The notes beneath the pieces are model-generated. The model ran no database searches, was not told the DNA's origin, and was given only the letters and a program-made list of their open reading frames with translations. DNA of 64,000 bases from an uncultured Dorea sp. (GTDB lineage Bacteria; Bacillota; Clostridia; Lachnospirales; Lachnospiraceae): NCBI GenBank assembly GCA_910580235.1, contig CAJTVU010000002.1, forward strand, positions 124,001 to 188,000, in the 5' to 3' direction. Shown here piece by piece: positions 8,335-15,825 of the stretch (positions are counted from its first letter, which is position 1; every line of letters begins with the position of its first letter). The position numbers and the translations under genes were made by a program.

Positions 8335-8670
8335 CTACGCGCATCCGCACTCAAATGTGCCGCACTCTGTCTCGCCACATTTACATGCGTGGCTGCCGCC
8401 TACGTTGATCTTCCCTGCATGGCACTCGCACTTATGATTATACATGCAGTCTGTCGCTTTACAGTCGATCTTGCTTGTAGGGGAAGCGCTGCCTGTAACC
8501 TCTGCGGCGTTCATCATGGACTCTTTGCGCTCCTCGAAACTGTCGCAGCATGTCTCCTCCGCGCGCCTCGCAGAGCTTCCGCCCACTACGATCCCATCCC
8601 GATCACAATAGAAGTTCTTATTGTGCACGCATGTCTGCACGTTACATTTTAGTTCTGTTAATTCCGGCAT
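8335..8670 (-). CDS. DUF1540 cysteine-rich protein
   Basis: 111 residues with two copies of a DUF1540 domain: first LKCNVQTCVHN...CDRDGIVVGG...TCCDSF, second IDCKATDCMYN...CECHAGKINVGG...ECGTFEC. Each copy carries four conserved Cys or more, suggesting metal binding (inference). The domain is common in Clostridia; the molecular role is not known. No signal peptide or membrane segment is visible. It has a strong ribosome site (GAGGAGG) and lies 82 nt after thrS, so it may share the thrS transcript, with the terminator at 8239-8287 closing the unit. Confidence 0.88.
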   Translation of the reverse strand: MPELTELKCNVQTCVHNKNFYCDRDGIVVGGSSARRAEETCCDSFEERKESMMNAAEVTGSASPTSKIDCKATDCMYNHKCECHAGKINVGGSHACKCGETECGTFECGCA

Positions 8671-8752
8671 AATCCTACCTCCTCTTGTTAATCATATGAT
8701 CGAGGTTATTATGCCCTGTTCTTTTCATTTTTAATCTGATTTCTTTTAAAAA

Positions 8753-10678
8753 TCAGTCTTCTCTCACAGTCTCCCGGATTTCTTTTGACGCGATCTCTTT
8801 CTTAACTGCCTCGATAAAGCCCTCCAGGCTCTTCTGTCCCTCGTCGCCTGCGAAGCGGCTTCTCACAGACACAGCGCCCGCCTCTTCTTCCTTCGCTCCC
8901 ACGACAAGCATGTACGGGATCTTTTCCATCTGCGCCTCGCGGATCTTATAGCCGATCTTTTCTGCCCGCAAGTCGATCTCCCCGCGGATCCCCGCCTCGT
9001 TCAGGGCGTCGCACACTTTCTGCCCATAGTCCGTATATTTGTCAGAGATCGGAAGCACCTTCACCTGCACCGGCGCAAGCCATGTAGGGAACGCTCCTGC
9101 AAAATGCTCGATCAAGATCCCTATGAAACGTTCGATGGAGCCGAAAGCCACACGATGGATCATGATCGGGCGATGCTTCTCTCCGTCCGCTCCTACATAT
9201 TCCAGATCAAATCTCTGGGGCATCTGCATATCCAGCTGGATCGTCCCGCACTGCCATGTACGCCCGATCGAATCTTCAAGATGGAAGTCGATCTTCGGCC
9301 CATAGAACGCCCCGTCGCCCTCATTTACAGTGTAAGGAAGCCCCAGGTCGTCAAGGGCTCCTCTTAAGCCCTCTGTCGCCATCTCCCAGTCCTCGTCGCT
9401 CCCCATGCTGTCCTCTGGGCGGGTGGACAGCTCCACATGGTATTTAAATCCAAAAAGGCTGTATATCTCGTCAATAAGCCTTGCCACCCCTTTAATCTCT
9501 TCCCGGATCTGCTCCGGCGTCATAAAGATGTGGGCGTCGTCCTGGTTGAAGCAGCGCACCCGCATCAGGCCATGGAGCTGGCCCGATTTCTCATGCCGAT
9601 GCACGAGCCCGATCTCCCCTGCGCGGAGCGGAAGATCCTTGTAAGAGCGCGGCTCGGACTTATATACAAGCATCCCGCCCGGACAGTTCATCGGTTTTAC
9701 CGCAAAGTCCTCATCGTCGATGACCGTCGTGTACATATTGTCTTTATAGTGATCCCAGTGGCCGGAGTTCTCCCACAGATGCCGGCTTAAGATGATCGGC
9801 GTCGAGATCTCTACATACCCGTTCTTCTTGTGGAGCTCTCTCCAGTAATCAAGGAGCGTATTTTTAAGCACCATCCCTTTCGGAAGGAAGAATGGGAATC
9901 CCGGCCCTTCCTCTGCCATCATAAATAGCCCCAGCTCTTTCCCAAGCTTCCTGTGATCCCTCTTGCGCGCCTCTTCCATCATCTTAAGATAGGCGTCGAG
10001 GTCTGCCTTCTTCGGATAAGATACCCCGTAGATCCTGGTGAGCATCTTATTCTTCTCGCTTCCCCTCCAGTACGCTCCCGCAAGGCTTGTAAGCTTGAAC
10101 GCTTTCACTGCCTTCGTGCTCATCAGATGAGGCCCCGCGCACAGATCCGTGAACTCGCCCTGGCTGTAGAAGCTGATCTCCTCTCCTTCTGGAAGATCCT
10201 CGATCAGCTCCACCTTATACGGCTCGCCATTCTCTTTGAAATACGCGACGGCCTCTTCTCTCGGCTTTGTGAAGCGCTCGATCGGAAGATCCTCTTTCAC
10301 GATCTTCTTCATCTCTGCCTCAATCTTCTCCAGATCCTCCGCTACAAAAGGAACCTCTCTGTCCAGATCATAGTAGAACCCGTTGTCGATGGACGGGCCG
10401 ATGGCAAGCTTCGTATCCGGGTACAGCCGTTTCACCGCCTGTGCCAGAATGTGGGATGTGGTGTGGAAGAACGCTCCTTTCCCTCCTTCGCTGTCAAATG
10501 TCAGGATCTCAAGGTCTGCGTCGTCCTCCACGACCGTGCGGAGATCGACGACCTCCCCGTTCAGCCTCGCCGCTGTAGCCGCTCTCGCAAGCCCTTCGCT
10601 TAAATCTCTGGCGATGTCGATGACCGCCATGCTGCTTCCGTACTCTTTATAAGAGCCGTCTTTCAATGTGATCTTCAT
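8753..10678 (-). CDS. thrS: Threonyl-tRNA synthetase
   Basis: 641 residues, full length for bacterial ThrRS, which attaches threonine to tRNA-Thr in the cytoplasm. Domains in order: TGS (1-62), the editing domain with the HTTSHILAQAV zinc/His motif (about 72-82), the class II catalytic core (about 240-530; motif 2 RCFNQDDAHIF, motif 3 GSIERFIGILIEH) and the anticodon-binding domain (about 540-640). It is second in an operon behind a thioesterase gene (26-nt gap), under a T-box leader whose specifier reads as a threonine codon, so expression should rise when uncharged tRNA-Thr accumulates. Confidence 0.98.
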   Translation of the reverse strand: MKITLKDGSYKEYGSSMAVIDIARDLSEGLARAATAARLNGEVVDLRTVVEDDADLEILTFDSEGGKGAFFHTTSHILAQAVKRLYPDTKLAIGPSIDNGFYYDLDREVPFVAEDLEKIEAEMKKIVKEDLPIERFTKPREEAVAYFKENGEPYKVELIEDLPEGEEISFYSQGEFTDLCAGPHLMSTKAVKAFKLTSLAGAYWRGSEKNKMLTRIYGVSYPKKADLDAYLKMMEEARKRDHRKLGKELGLFMMAEEGPGFPFFLPKGMVLKNTLLDYWRELHKKNGYVEISTPIILSRHLWENSGHWDHYKDNMYTTVIDDEDFAVKPMNCPGGMLVYKSEPRSYKDLPLRAGEIGLVHRHEKSGQLHGLMRVRCFNQDDAHIFMTPEQIREEIKGVARLIDEIYSLFGFKYHVELSTRPEDSMGSDEDWEMATEGLRGALDDLGLPYTVNEGDGAFYGPKIDFHLEDSIGRTWQCGTIQLDMQMPQRFDLEYVGADGEKHRPIMIHRVAFGSIERFIGILIEHFAGAFPTWLAPVQVKVLPISDKYTDYGQKVCDALNEAGIRGEIDLRAEKIGYKIREAQMEKIPYMLVVGAKEEEAGAVSVRSRFAGDEGQKSLEGFIEAVKKEIASKEIRETVRED

Positions 10679-10704
10679 GTTTCTTCCCTCTCCTTACTTT
10701 TTCT

Positions 10705-11130
10705 TTACAAGTTATCTGCTTCCAATGCTTTACGCAATATATCATGGATCTCGGGGCACGCCTGCTTGAGCGACAGAGGCCTCCCTTCCTGGTTGATAAA
10801 GCAATGCTTCGTCGTCCCCTTACAGCATACCATGTTCGTCCGCATATTCGCCACCTCATAAGCCAGCGTAAGCTTGATGCCATTGTATTCTTCCACCGAG
10901 ACATCTATAATCATCGTCTCGCCGAAATGCGCCATCCGCAGATAATCCACTGATACAGAGAGCACCGGGCTTAGCACCCCCTGCTCTTCCAGCCTCTGAT
11001 AATTCAGATCTATTTTCTCCAGATAGTCCATCCGTGCTTCCTCGAACCAGCGCACATAGTTAGAATGATGTACGATCCCCATCTGATCCGTCTCATAGTA
11101 CTGTACTTTACGCCTGTATTTCCTGTTCAT
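10705..11130 (-). CDS. 4HBT-family acyl-CoA thioesterase (YbgC-like)
   Basis: 141 residues with a single hot-dog fold. The YbgC-type signature YYETDQMGIVHHSNYVRWFEEAR is at about residues 9-31, with the catalytic Asp in TDQMG. Family members hydrolyse small acyl-CoA or acyl-carrier thioesters; the substrate here cannot be told. A longer reading frame reaches 11196, but the ATG at 11130 has the ribosome site AAAGGGG and matches the usual N-terminus, so it is preferred. The gene precedes thrS by 26 nt and follows the threonine T-box, so it is co-regulated with the synthetase. Why a thioesterase should respond to threonine charging is not clear. Confidence 0.88.
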   Translation of the reverse strand: MNRKYRRKVQYYETDQMGIVHHSNYVRWFEEARMDYLEKIDLNYQRLEEQGVLSPVLSVSVDYLRMAHFGETMIIDVSVEEYNGIKLTLAYEVANMRTNMVCCKGTTKHCFINQEGRPLSLKQACPEIHDILRKALEADNL

Positions 11131-11320
11131 CTTCCTGCCCCTTTCCTCTTCTGTAACAAAGCGGACAAGTCCGCTCCAGCTCCCTAAATCCCTCACTCAT
11201 GAGGAGCTTGACCGCTTTGCTGCGCCGAATGCGGTCACGCAGTGACATTTTCTGCTCGCACGAGCGCGCATCCTCCTGGAGGGTTTTTATCATATAGGGA
11301 ACAAAGTTTCCTATATGATA
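11131..11320 (-). repeat. Hairpin-dense leader between T-box and thioesterase gene
   Basis: 190 nt containing a chain of perfect or near-perfect hairpins on the minus strand: TATCATATAGGaAAC pairing with GTTcCCTATATGATA (11288-11320), CCTCC/GGAGG, GCTCG/CGAGC, TGACCGC/GCGGTCA, AGCTCC/GGGAGCT and GCGGAC/GTCCGC. A 61-codon frame across it (11293-11108) overlaps the thioesterase start and looks accidental. It is probably a dispersed structured repeat inserted in the leader. Parts resemble the leaders of cysE (23207-23229) and cls (15193-15245). Confidence 0.55.
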
Positions 11321-11587
11321 AAAAAATCCCTTGCAGACAAAAATTGCTGCAAGGGACGAGTCTTATCCAAACTCGCGGTCCCACCCCGCTTGAACCGATC
11401 TCCAGCCCTGTGGCAATGGAGCGATCGGAACCACTTTTTATGATGATAACGGAATCACCGGACTGTTTTGCAGCCGCTACAGAGGTAGTCTTCGGAAGGT
11501 TCCAAGATAAGGGGCTTTCAGCCTGAGGCCCCTCTCTCTTTCATCTCTTTCCCAACTTACTCGTCTCTTTAACGCGTTCGCCATATG
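11321..11587 (-). ncRNA. T-box leader, threonine-specific
   Basis: 5' leader RNA that senses uncharged tRNA. The T-box sequence GGGGTGGGACCGCG lies at 11374-11388 and can form the antiterminator. The competing terminator (CCCTTGCAG...CTGCAAGGG followed by seven T) is at 11321-11355. Stem I lies upstream, and the specifier loop GAAG-ACT-A (ACT at 11489-11487) aligns with GAAG-TGC-A in the cysteine T-box of this same window, giving a Thr codon. Downstream genes are a thioesterase and thrS, which agrees. Confidence 0.88.
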
Positions 11588-11593
11588 TTTCTT

Positions 11594-11621
11594 ATTATAG
11601 CACTCTCTTCTTCTTTGTCAA
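11594..11621 (-). promoter_or_regulatory. Promoter of the threonine T-box operon
   Basis: TTGACA (11621-11616), 16-nt spacer, TATAAT (11599-11594): both hexamers perfect. It begins 3 nt after the stop of the SEC-C gene. The expected start near 11587 is directly at the 5' end of the T-box. Confidence 0.85.
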
Positions 11622-11624
11622 CAG

Positions 11625-12131
11625 CTACTTGCCGCAGCATTTCTTATATTTCTTTCCTGAGCCGCACGGGCACGGGTCGTTGCGCCCCGGCTTCTTCTCC
11701 TTGCGGATCGTCGTGGACTCCTTCTGCTCTTTATACAGCCTCTTCCTCTCTTCCTCAGAGTAGATATCGTTCCACTGCGGGAGCTCATACAGCCAGTCCG
11801 CTTTTGCGGCGACCATGTTCTTGTAGAGCTTTTCTTTGTCAAAAGCAAGGCTTACTTCTGTGCCCTCCTCCATTTCCTCGATTGGGTTCGGCTCTTTTAA
11901 GCTGTCGTTGATGCCGTCTAAGAACCCGACCATCGTAAGCACTTCCTGCCCGTATTTTTCCGCAAGCTCTTTTACCGTTCCCCTAACTTCCTCGTCAGGA
12001 TGTGCAAGAAGCTGCTCATAGATCTCTTTCTCGATCTGAAAATAGCTCCCCCAGAATCTTTGCAGCTGCCCTCTGTCAGCCCCCTCGTCGTATGCGATGT
12101 CTCTCCACTGTTTCAATAATGTATGTGCCAT
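11625..12131 (-). CDS. SEC-C motif protein
   Basis: 168 residues. The helical N-terminal part (1-145) has no recognised domain. The C-terminus GRNDPCPCGSGKKYKKCCG is a complete SEC-C zinc-binding motif (CxC...CC), as at the C-terminus of SecA, where it binds zinc and helps contact SecB or ribosomes. The function of stand-alone SEC-C proteins is mostly unknown. The gene is single, with its own promoter (12193-12220) and AAAGGAG ribosome site, and lies between purA and the threonine T-box promoter. Confidence 0.82.
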   Translation of the reverse strand: MAHTLLKQWRDIAYDEGADRGQLQRFWGSYFQIEKEIYEQLLAHPDEEVRGTVKELAEKYGQEVLTMVGFLDGINDSLKEPNPIEEMEEGTEVSLAFDKEKLYKNMVAAKADWLYELPQWNDIYSEEERKRLYKEQKESTTIRKEKKPGRNDPCPCGSGKKYKKCCGK

Positions 12132-12192
12132 TCTCTAAATACTCCTTTGTGCTCTTCTTATTCTGCCCTCATCGTACAAAGGGCGCTGTCTT

Positions 12193-12220
12193 ATTATATA
12201 ACATTTTCCAGTTTTTTCAA
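12193..12220 (-). promoter_or_regulatory. Promoter of the SEC-C gene
   Basis: TTGAAA (12220-12215), 16-nt spacer, TATAAT (12198-12193), about 60 nt before the ATG at 12131. Confidence 0.7.
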
Positions 12221-12255
12221 AGCATCTTTTTCACATCTTGTGAGGCCGGGCTATG

Positions 12256-12328
12256 ATACCTGTGGATCGCTGCGTGCTACACACTCTCACGATCCTACCC
12301 GCTATTCGCATATCGTGGGATCATCTAC
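12256..12328 (-). ncRNA. Partial copy of a structured RNA element, after purA
   Basis: About 70 nt starting directly behind the purA stop codon and closely matching the 3' half of the RNA candidate at 23513-23722 (shared text ATCCCACGATATGCGAATA and GGGTAGGAT). Substitutions keep pairing: GGAUUGU/ACAAUCC there is GGAUCGU/GCGAUCC here, and GUGC/GCAC is GUGU/GCAC. The 5' half is missing. It may be a 3' untranslated element of purA or a decayed copy. Confidence 0.55.
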
Positions 12329-13602
12329 CTTCTGTAAATAATATCTTCCCGCCCCGGGCCGTTGGACACCATCGTGATCGGATAGCTGATCTTCTCTTCA
12401 ATGAACTCGATATATCTTCGGCAGTTCTCTGGAAGCTCTTCGTAGATCCTGATCCCCCGTATATCGCATTCCCATCCGGGCAGGATCTCAAGGATCGGCT
12501 TCGCCTTCTCCAAGAGGTGCGTTGGAGGGAAATCTTCCGTCACTTTCCCGTCGATCTCATATCCTGTACATACAGGGATCTCTTTTAAATAGCCAAGCAC
12601 GTCAAGCACAGTAAAGGCCACGTCCGTCGCCCCCTGCAGCCTGCACCCGTACCTGGAAGCCACACAGTCGAACCAGCCCATGCGCCTCGGACGCCCCGTC
12701 GTAGCCCCGAACTCGCCGCCGTCTCCGCCGCGCCTCCTAAGCTCGTCCGCCTCCTCTCCGAAGATCTCGCTCACAAAGGCTCCCGCGCCCACCGCGCTCG
12801 AGTATGCCTTGCACACCGTGATGATCCTCTGGATCTCATAGGGCGGGATGCCTGCACCGATCGCCCCGAATGCAGCCAGTGTGGAAGAAGACGTCACCAT
12901 AGGATAGATGCCGTGGTCAGGATCCTTTAACGATCCAAGCTGGCCTTCCAGAAGGATATTCTTCCCCTCCTTAAGCGCGTTATGAAGGAACAGGGAAGTG
13001 TCGCACACGAACGGCTCCACCATCTTCTTATATCCCAGAAGCTCCTCGTAAAGCTCTTCCGGCTTAATAAGCGGCTTGTGATATAGATGCTCAAGAAGCA
13101 CATTCTTCTGTGCCGCTATCCTTACGGCCTTCTCTTCCAGCAGCTTATCGTCGAACAGCTCGCTCACCTGGAAGCCGATCTTCGCGTATTTATCAGAATA
13201 GAACGGAGCGATGCCGGACTTGGTGGAGCCAAAAGACTTCCCTCCAAGCCTCTCCTCTTCATAGGCGTCGAACTGCTTATGATAGGACATCACGATCTGC
13301 GCCCTGTCCGACACAAGGATCTTCGGTTCCGGCACGCCTCTGTCCACAATCGACTTCACTTCTTTGAACAGGATCGGTATGTCCAGCGCTACCCCGTTTC
13401 CGATCACGCTCGTCGTATGGCTGTAAAATACGCCTGACGGAAGTGTATGGAGAGCGAACTTCCCATAGTTATTAATAATCGTGTGCCCTGCATTCGCCCC
13501 TCCCTGGAAGCGCACGATAATATCTGCTTCCTGCGCCAGCATATCCGTAATCTTGCCTTTGCCTTCATCTCCCCAATTCGCGCCAACTACTGCTTTTACC
13601 AT
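12325..13602 (-). CDS. purA: Adenylosuccinate synthetase
   Basis: 425 residues, normal length. It makes adenylosuccinate from IMP and aspartate with GTP, the first step from IMP to AMP. The N-terminal GANWGDEGKGKITDML holds the catalytic Asp/Gly loop and GNGVALDI the IMP-binding segment; GGDGGEFGATTGRPRRMGWFD is the characteristic central motif and DVLGYLKEIPVCTGYEI the guanine-binding part. It has a good GGAGGG ribosome site and starts 27 nt after the cls stop codon, so it may be co-transcribed with cls or use a promoter inside it. Confidence 0.97.
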   Translation of the reverse strand: MVKAVVGANWGDEGKGKITDMLAQEADIIVRFQGGANAGHTIINNYGKFALHTLPSGVFYSHTTSVIGNGVALDIPILFKEVKSIVDRGVPEPKILVSDRAQIVMSYHKQFDAYEEERLGGKSFGSTKSGIAPFYSDKYAKIGFQVSELFDDKLLEEKAVRIAAQKNVLLEHLYHKPLIKPEELYEELLGYKKMVEPFVCDTSLFLHNALKEGKNILLEGQLGSLKDPDHGIYPMVTSSSTLAAFGAIGAGIPPYEIQRIITVCKAYSSAVGAGAFVSEIFGEEADELRRRGGDGGEFGATTGRPRRMGWFDCVASRYGCRLQGATDVAFTVLDVLGYLKEIPVCTGYEIDGKVTEDFPPTHLLEKAKPILEILPGWECDIRGIRIYEELPENCRRYIEFIEEKISYPITMVSNGPGREDIIYRR

Positions 13603-13629
13603 ATTCTTTCCCTCCTGTATATGTATATC

Positions 13630-15192
13630 CTACATAAGCGGCGCGACGAGCCTCAGCACCTGCCCGGATATTTTTGTGACGAGAGTCCGGTTCTTAACCT
13701 CGATCAGCGTCACCTTGTGACATTTTGCAAGCGTAGACTGGAAGTCCCGCTCGATCTTGTCCACTTCTGAATTGTTATAAATAAATGTGCCACATTCGAA
13801 ATGCAGGTACAGGCTTCTGTAATCCAGATTGACCGTCCCCACCGTGGCCGTGTCGTCGTCAGAGACGAACACTTTCGCGTGGACGAACCCTGGGGTGTAC
13901 TCATAGATCTGGACCCCGCCTTCGATCAGCTCCTTATAGTATGTCTTAGCTACCGCGAACGCATACCATTTGTCCGGGATGTGGGGCATAATGATGGCCA
14001 CCTCGATCCCGCTTTTGGCCACTCTTGTAAGGGTCGTGATCATCTCATTGTCCAGGATCAGGTACGGCGTCATAATATGGACGTACTTCTTCGCGTGGTT
14101 CAGGATGTGGAAATACACTTCTTCTCCTACATTCTCATTGTCAAAGGGGCTGTCCGCATAAGGGATCACATAGCCCAGCTCCCTCTTAAATCCCGGACGC
14201 TTCGGGGTTAGGTACTTACTGTACGCCTCCGCCCTCTTCTCATCCACATTCCACATCTGCAGGAAGATCATAGTCAGGCTCTGCACCGCGTCGCCTTTTA
14301 ACATGACTGCGGTATCTTTCCAATGCCCGAACCGGACTTTCCTGTTTATGTATTCGTCTCCGATATTGATGCCGCCGGTAAATCCGACCTCTCCGTCTAT
14401 CACGCAGATCTTCCTGTGATCCCGGTTGTTCTGCGTAGTGGAGAGGAACGGCTTCATGGCGTTGGACATCTTGCACTTAATACCGTATTTCCTAATCTGT
14501 TCCGGATAATTATAGGGCAGCATCGTAATGGCGCACATGCCGTCATACATGAACCTGACCTCCACCCCTTGCCTCGCCTTCTGCCGCAATATGGAAAGGA
14601 TGGTGTTCCACATATAGCCTTCCTCTACGATGAAATATTCCATAAAGATATATTTTCTTGCTCTCTTAAGCTCTTCTGTCAGGGCCTCGAACTTGTCCTC
14701 GCCCAGCGGGAAATAAGTGGCTTCTGTATTACGGTAAGTTGGGAATCCCAGCTGGTGCGACAGATAATACGCCAGATTCGCGTTGGCGGAGCGGCTTGCG
14801 CGCATGCTCCTTACGACTTCCTCATCCTGGCACATGTATGGATCCGTCTCTATCTTCAGATCCGACATCCTTTGTCTTGCAAGCTTTGTCCCCGGCTGGA
14901 ACTTGACATAAATAAAGAACAAGGTCCCTATGATCGGCAGCGCGATGACGAACAGGATCCATGTCATCTTAAAGGCCGGGTTCCCTTCTGAATTTATAAT
15001 ATAGACAAGAACGACTACTTCCGCGATCATCAAAAGCCCGTACATATAATTCATGTGCTCCCCAAGATAGCTGGGAATGTTCATAAACAGCACGACCTGG
15101 AGCAGTATCAATGCCAGTATGATCCCTGTACGGCTAAACACGATGCGGAACAGGCCTCTTTTTGCTGTCCCGGGCGCTTCACTTTTATGCAT
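13630..15192 (-). CDS. cls: Cardiolipin synthase, phospholipase D type
   Basis: 520-residue membrane enzyme joining two phosphatidylglycerols into cardiolipin. Two N-terminal hydrophobic segments (about 15-40 and 45-65) are followed by a third short one (about 73-95) and two phospholipase-D HKD motifs: HRKICVID with GINIGDEY, and HAKVFVSD with TVNLDYRS. The family usually has 480-520 residues. A longer frame reaches 15225, but the ATG at 15192 has AAGGAG 7 nt upstream and is preferred. The gene has its own promoter (15263-15291). Confidence 0.95.
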   Translation of the reverse strand: MHKSEAPGTAKRGLFRIVFSRTGIILALILLQVVLFMNIPSYLGEHMNYMYGLLMIAEVVVLVYIINSEGNPAFKMTWILFVIALPIIGTLFFIYVKFQPGTKLARQRMSDLKIETDPYMCQDEEVVRSMRASRSANANLAYYLSHQLGFPTYRNTEATYFPLGEDKFEALTEELKRARKYIFMEYFIVEEGYMWNTILSILRQKARQGVEVRFMYDGMCAITMLPYNYPEQIRKYGIKCKMSNAMKPFLSTTQNNRDHRKICVIDGEVGFTGGINIGDEYINRKVRFGHWKDTAVMLKGDAVQSLTMIFLQMWNVDEKRAEAYSKYLTPKRPGFKRELGYVIPYADSPFDNENVGEEVYFHILNHAKKYVHIMTPYLILDNEMITTLTRVAKSGIEVAIIMPHIPDKWYAFAVAKTYYKELIEGGVQIYEYTPGFVHAKVFVSDDDTATVGTVNLDYRSLYLHFECGTFIYNNSEVDKIERDFQSTLAKCHKVTLIEVKNRTLVTKISGQVLRLVAPLM

Positions 15193-15250
15193 TCTATTTC
15201 TCCTTCCTGAGGACAAAACGGACAAGCTCCTTCCTAATAGGATAAAAAAA
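15193..15250 (-). repeat. Leader segment resembling the T-box tail repeats
   Basis: On the minus strand TTTTTTTATCCTATTAGGAA is followed by GGAGCTTGTCCGTTTTGTCC and AGGAAGGAG. This resembles the TTTTTTTATCATATAGGAAA and GGACTTGTCCGCTTTGTTAC text in the leader of the thioesterase-thrS operon (11131-11327). It suggests a dispersed leader element present in several copies. Confidence 0.4.
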
Positions 15251-15262
15251 CATTACAGATAC

Positions 15263-15291
15263 AGTTTATCACAAATCACTTTTCATCTCAA
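15263..15291 (-). promoter_or_regulatory. Promoter of cls
   Basis: TTGAGA (15291-15286), 17-nt spacer, TAAACT (15268-15263), about 70 nt before the cls ATG. Confidence 0.7.
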
Positions 15292-15337
15292 CAGGCGTAT
15301 TTCTACATATTTTGCATAAATTTTTCACAGCTTGCCC

Positions 15338-15366
15338 TTTTCATTTTATGAAAAAAGTATTACAAT
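15338..15366 (+). promoter_or_regulatory. Promoter of the amphipathic-repeat protein gene
   Basis: TTTTCA, 17-nt spacer, TACAAT, 45 nt before the ATG at 15411; divergent from the cls promoter. Confidence 0.55.
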
Positions 15367-15410
15367 ACACATGTCAGGAAAAAATAGCCAGATGAAAGGA
15401 GATATTGATT

Positions 15411-15785
15411 ATGGCAAAATGGCTGAAAAAAGTATTAGGCGCGGCCGCAGTAGGAGGAGCTGCAGCAGGTGCTCTTTATTATTGGAAGAAGAACATGGTT
15501 GACACAGCTGAATTTGAAGATGATTTCGAAGATGAAGACTTTGATCTTGACGACGATCTAAAGCCCGCCTCCGACCGCGAGTATGTTTCCTTAAGCTCCG
15601 CCGCCAAGGCTGCTGAAGACGTTGCCGAGGACGTAAAAGACGCCGCCAAAGATGTTGCTGAAGATGTAAAGGACGCTGCCAAAGATGCAAAGGAAAATGT
15701 AAAAGACGCTGCTAAAGATGCAAAGGAGAAAGCAGAAGACATCGCAGAAGATGTCAAAGAGAAAGCGAAGGATATAATCGACTAA
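15411..15785 (+). CDS. Small membrane-anchored protein with 11-residue amphipathic repeats
   Basis: 124 residues. A short basic N-terminus is followed by a small-residue hydrophobic segment (about 8-24, LGAAAVGGAAAGALYYW), an acidic linker (DDFEDEDFDLDDDL) and five imperfect 11-residue repeats of the type AEDVKDAAKDV to the C-terminus. The 11-mer period gives a long amphipathic helix, as in LEA group 3-like and apolipoprotein-like proteins and YtxH-type stress proteins. It may lie on the inner membrane face or bind lipid, which is inference. The ATG at 15411 has AAGGAG 9 nt upstream; a TTG two codons earlier is less likely. It is a single gene, convergent with the MocR gene and sharing a bidirectional hairpin. 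Confidence 0.8.
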   Translation: MAKWLKKVLGAAAVGGAAAGALYYWKKNMVDTAEFEDDFEDEDFDLDDDLKPASDREYVSLSSAAKAAEDVAEDVKDAAKDVAEDVKDAAKDAKENVKDAAKDAKEKAEDIAEDVKEKAKDIID

Positions 15786-15825
15786 TTTGGGACGGGGTAA
15801 AATTCATTTTACCCCGTCCCAAATT
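15784..15825. terminator. 42-nt perfect palindrome, bidirectional terminator
   Basis: Arms of 20 nt (AATTTGGGACGGGGTAAAAT and its complement) around the loop TC. It overlaps the stop codons of both convergent genes, the repeat protein and the MocR regulator. A near-identical copy is at 17251-17292. Confidence 0.8.

Noticed and set aside
11108..11293. 61-codon frame between threonine T-box and thioesterase
   Set aside because: Explained by hairpin-dense leader sequence; overlaps the thioesterase start and has no family.
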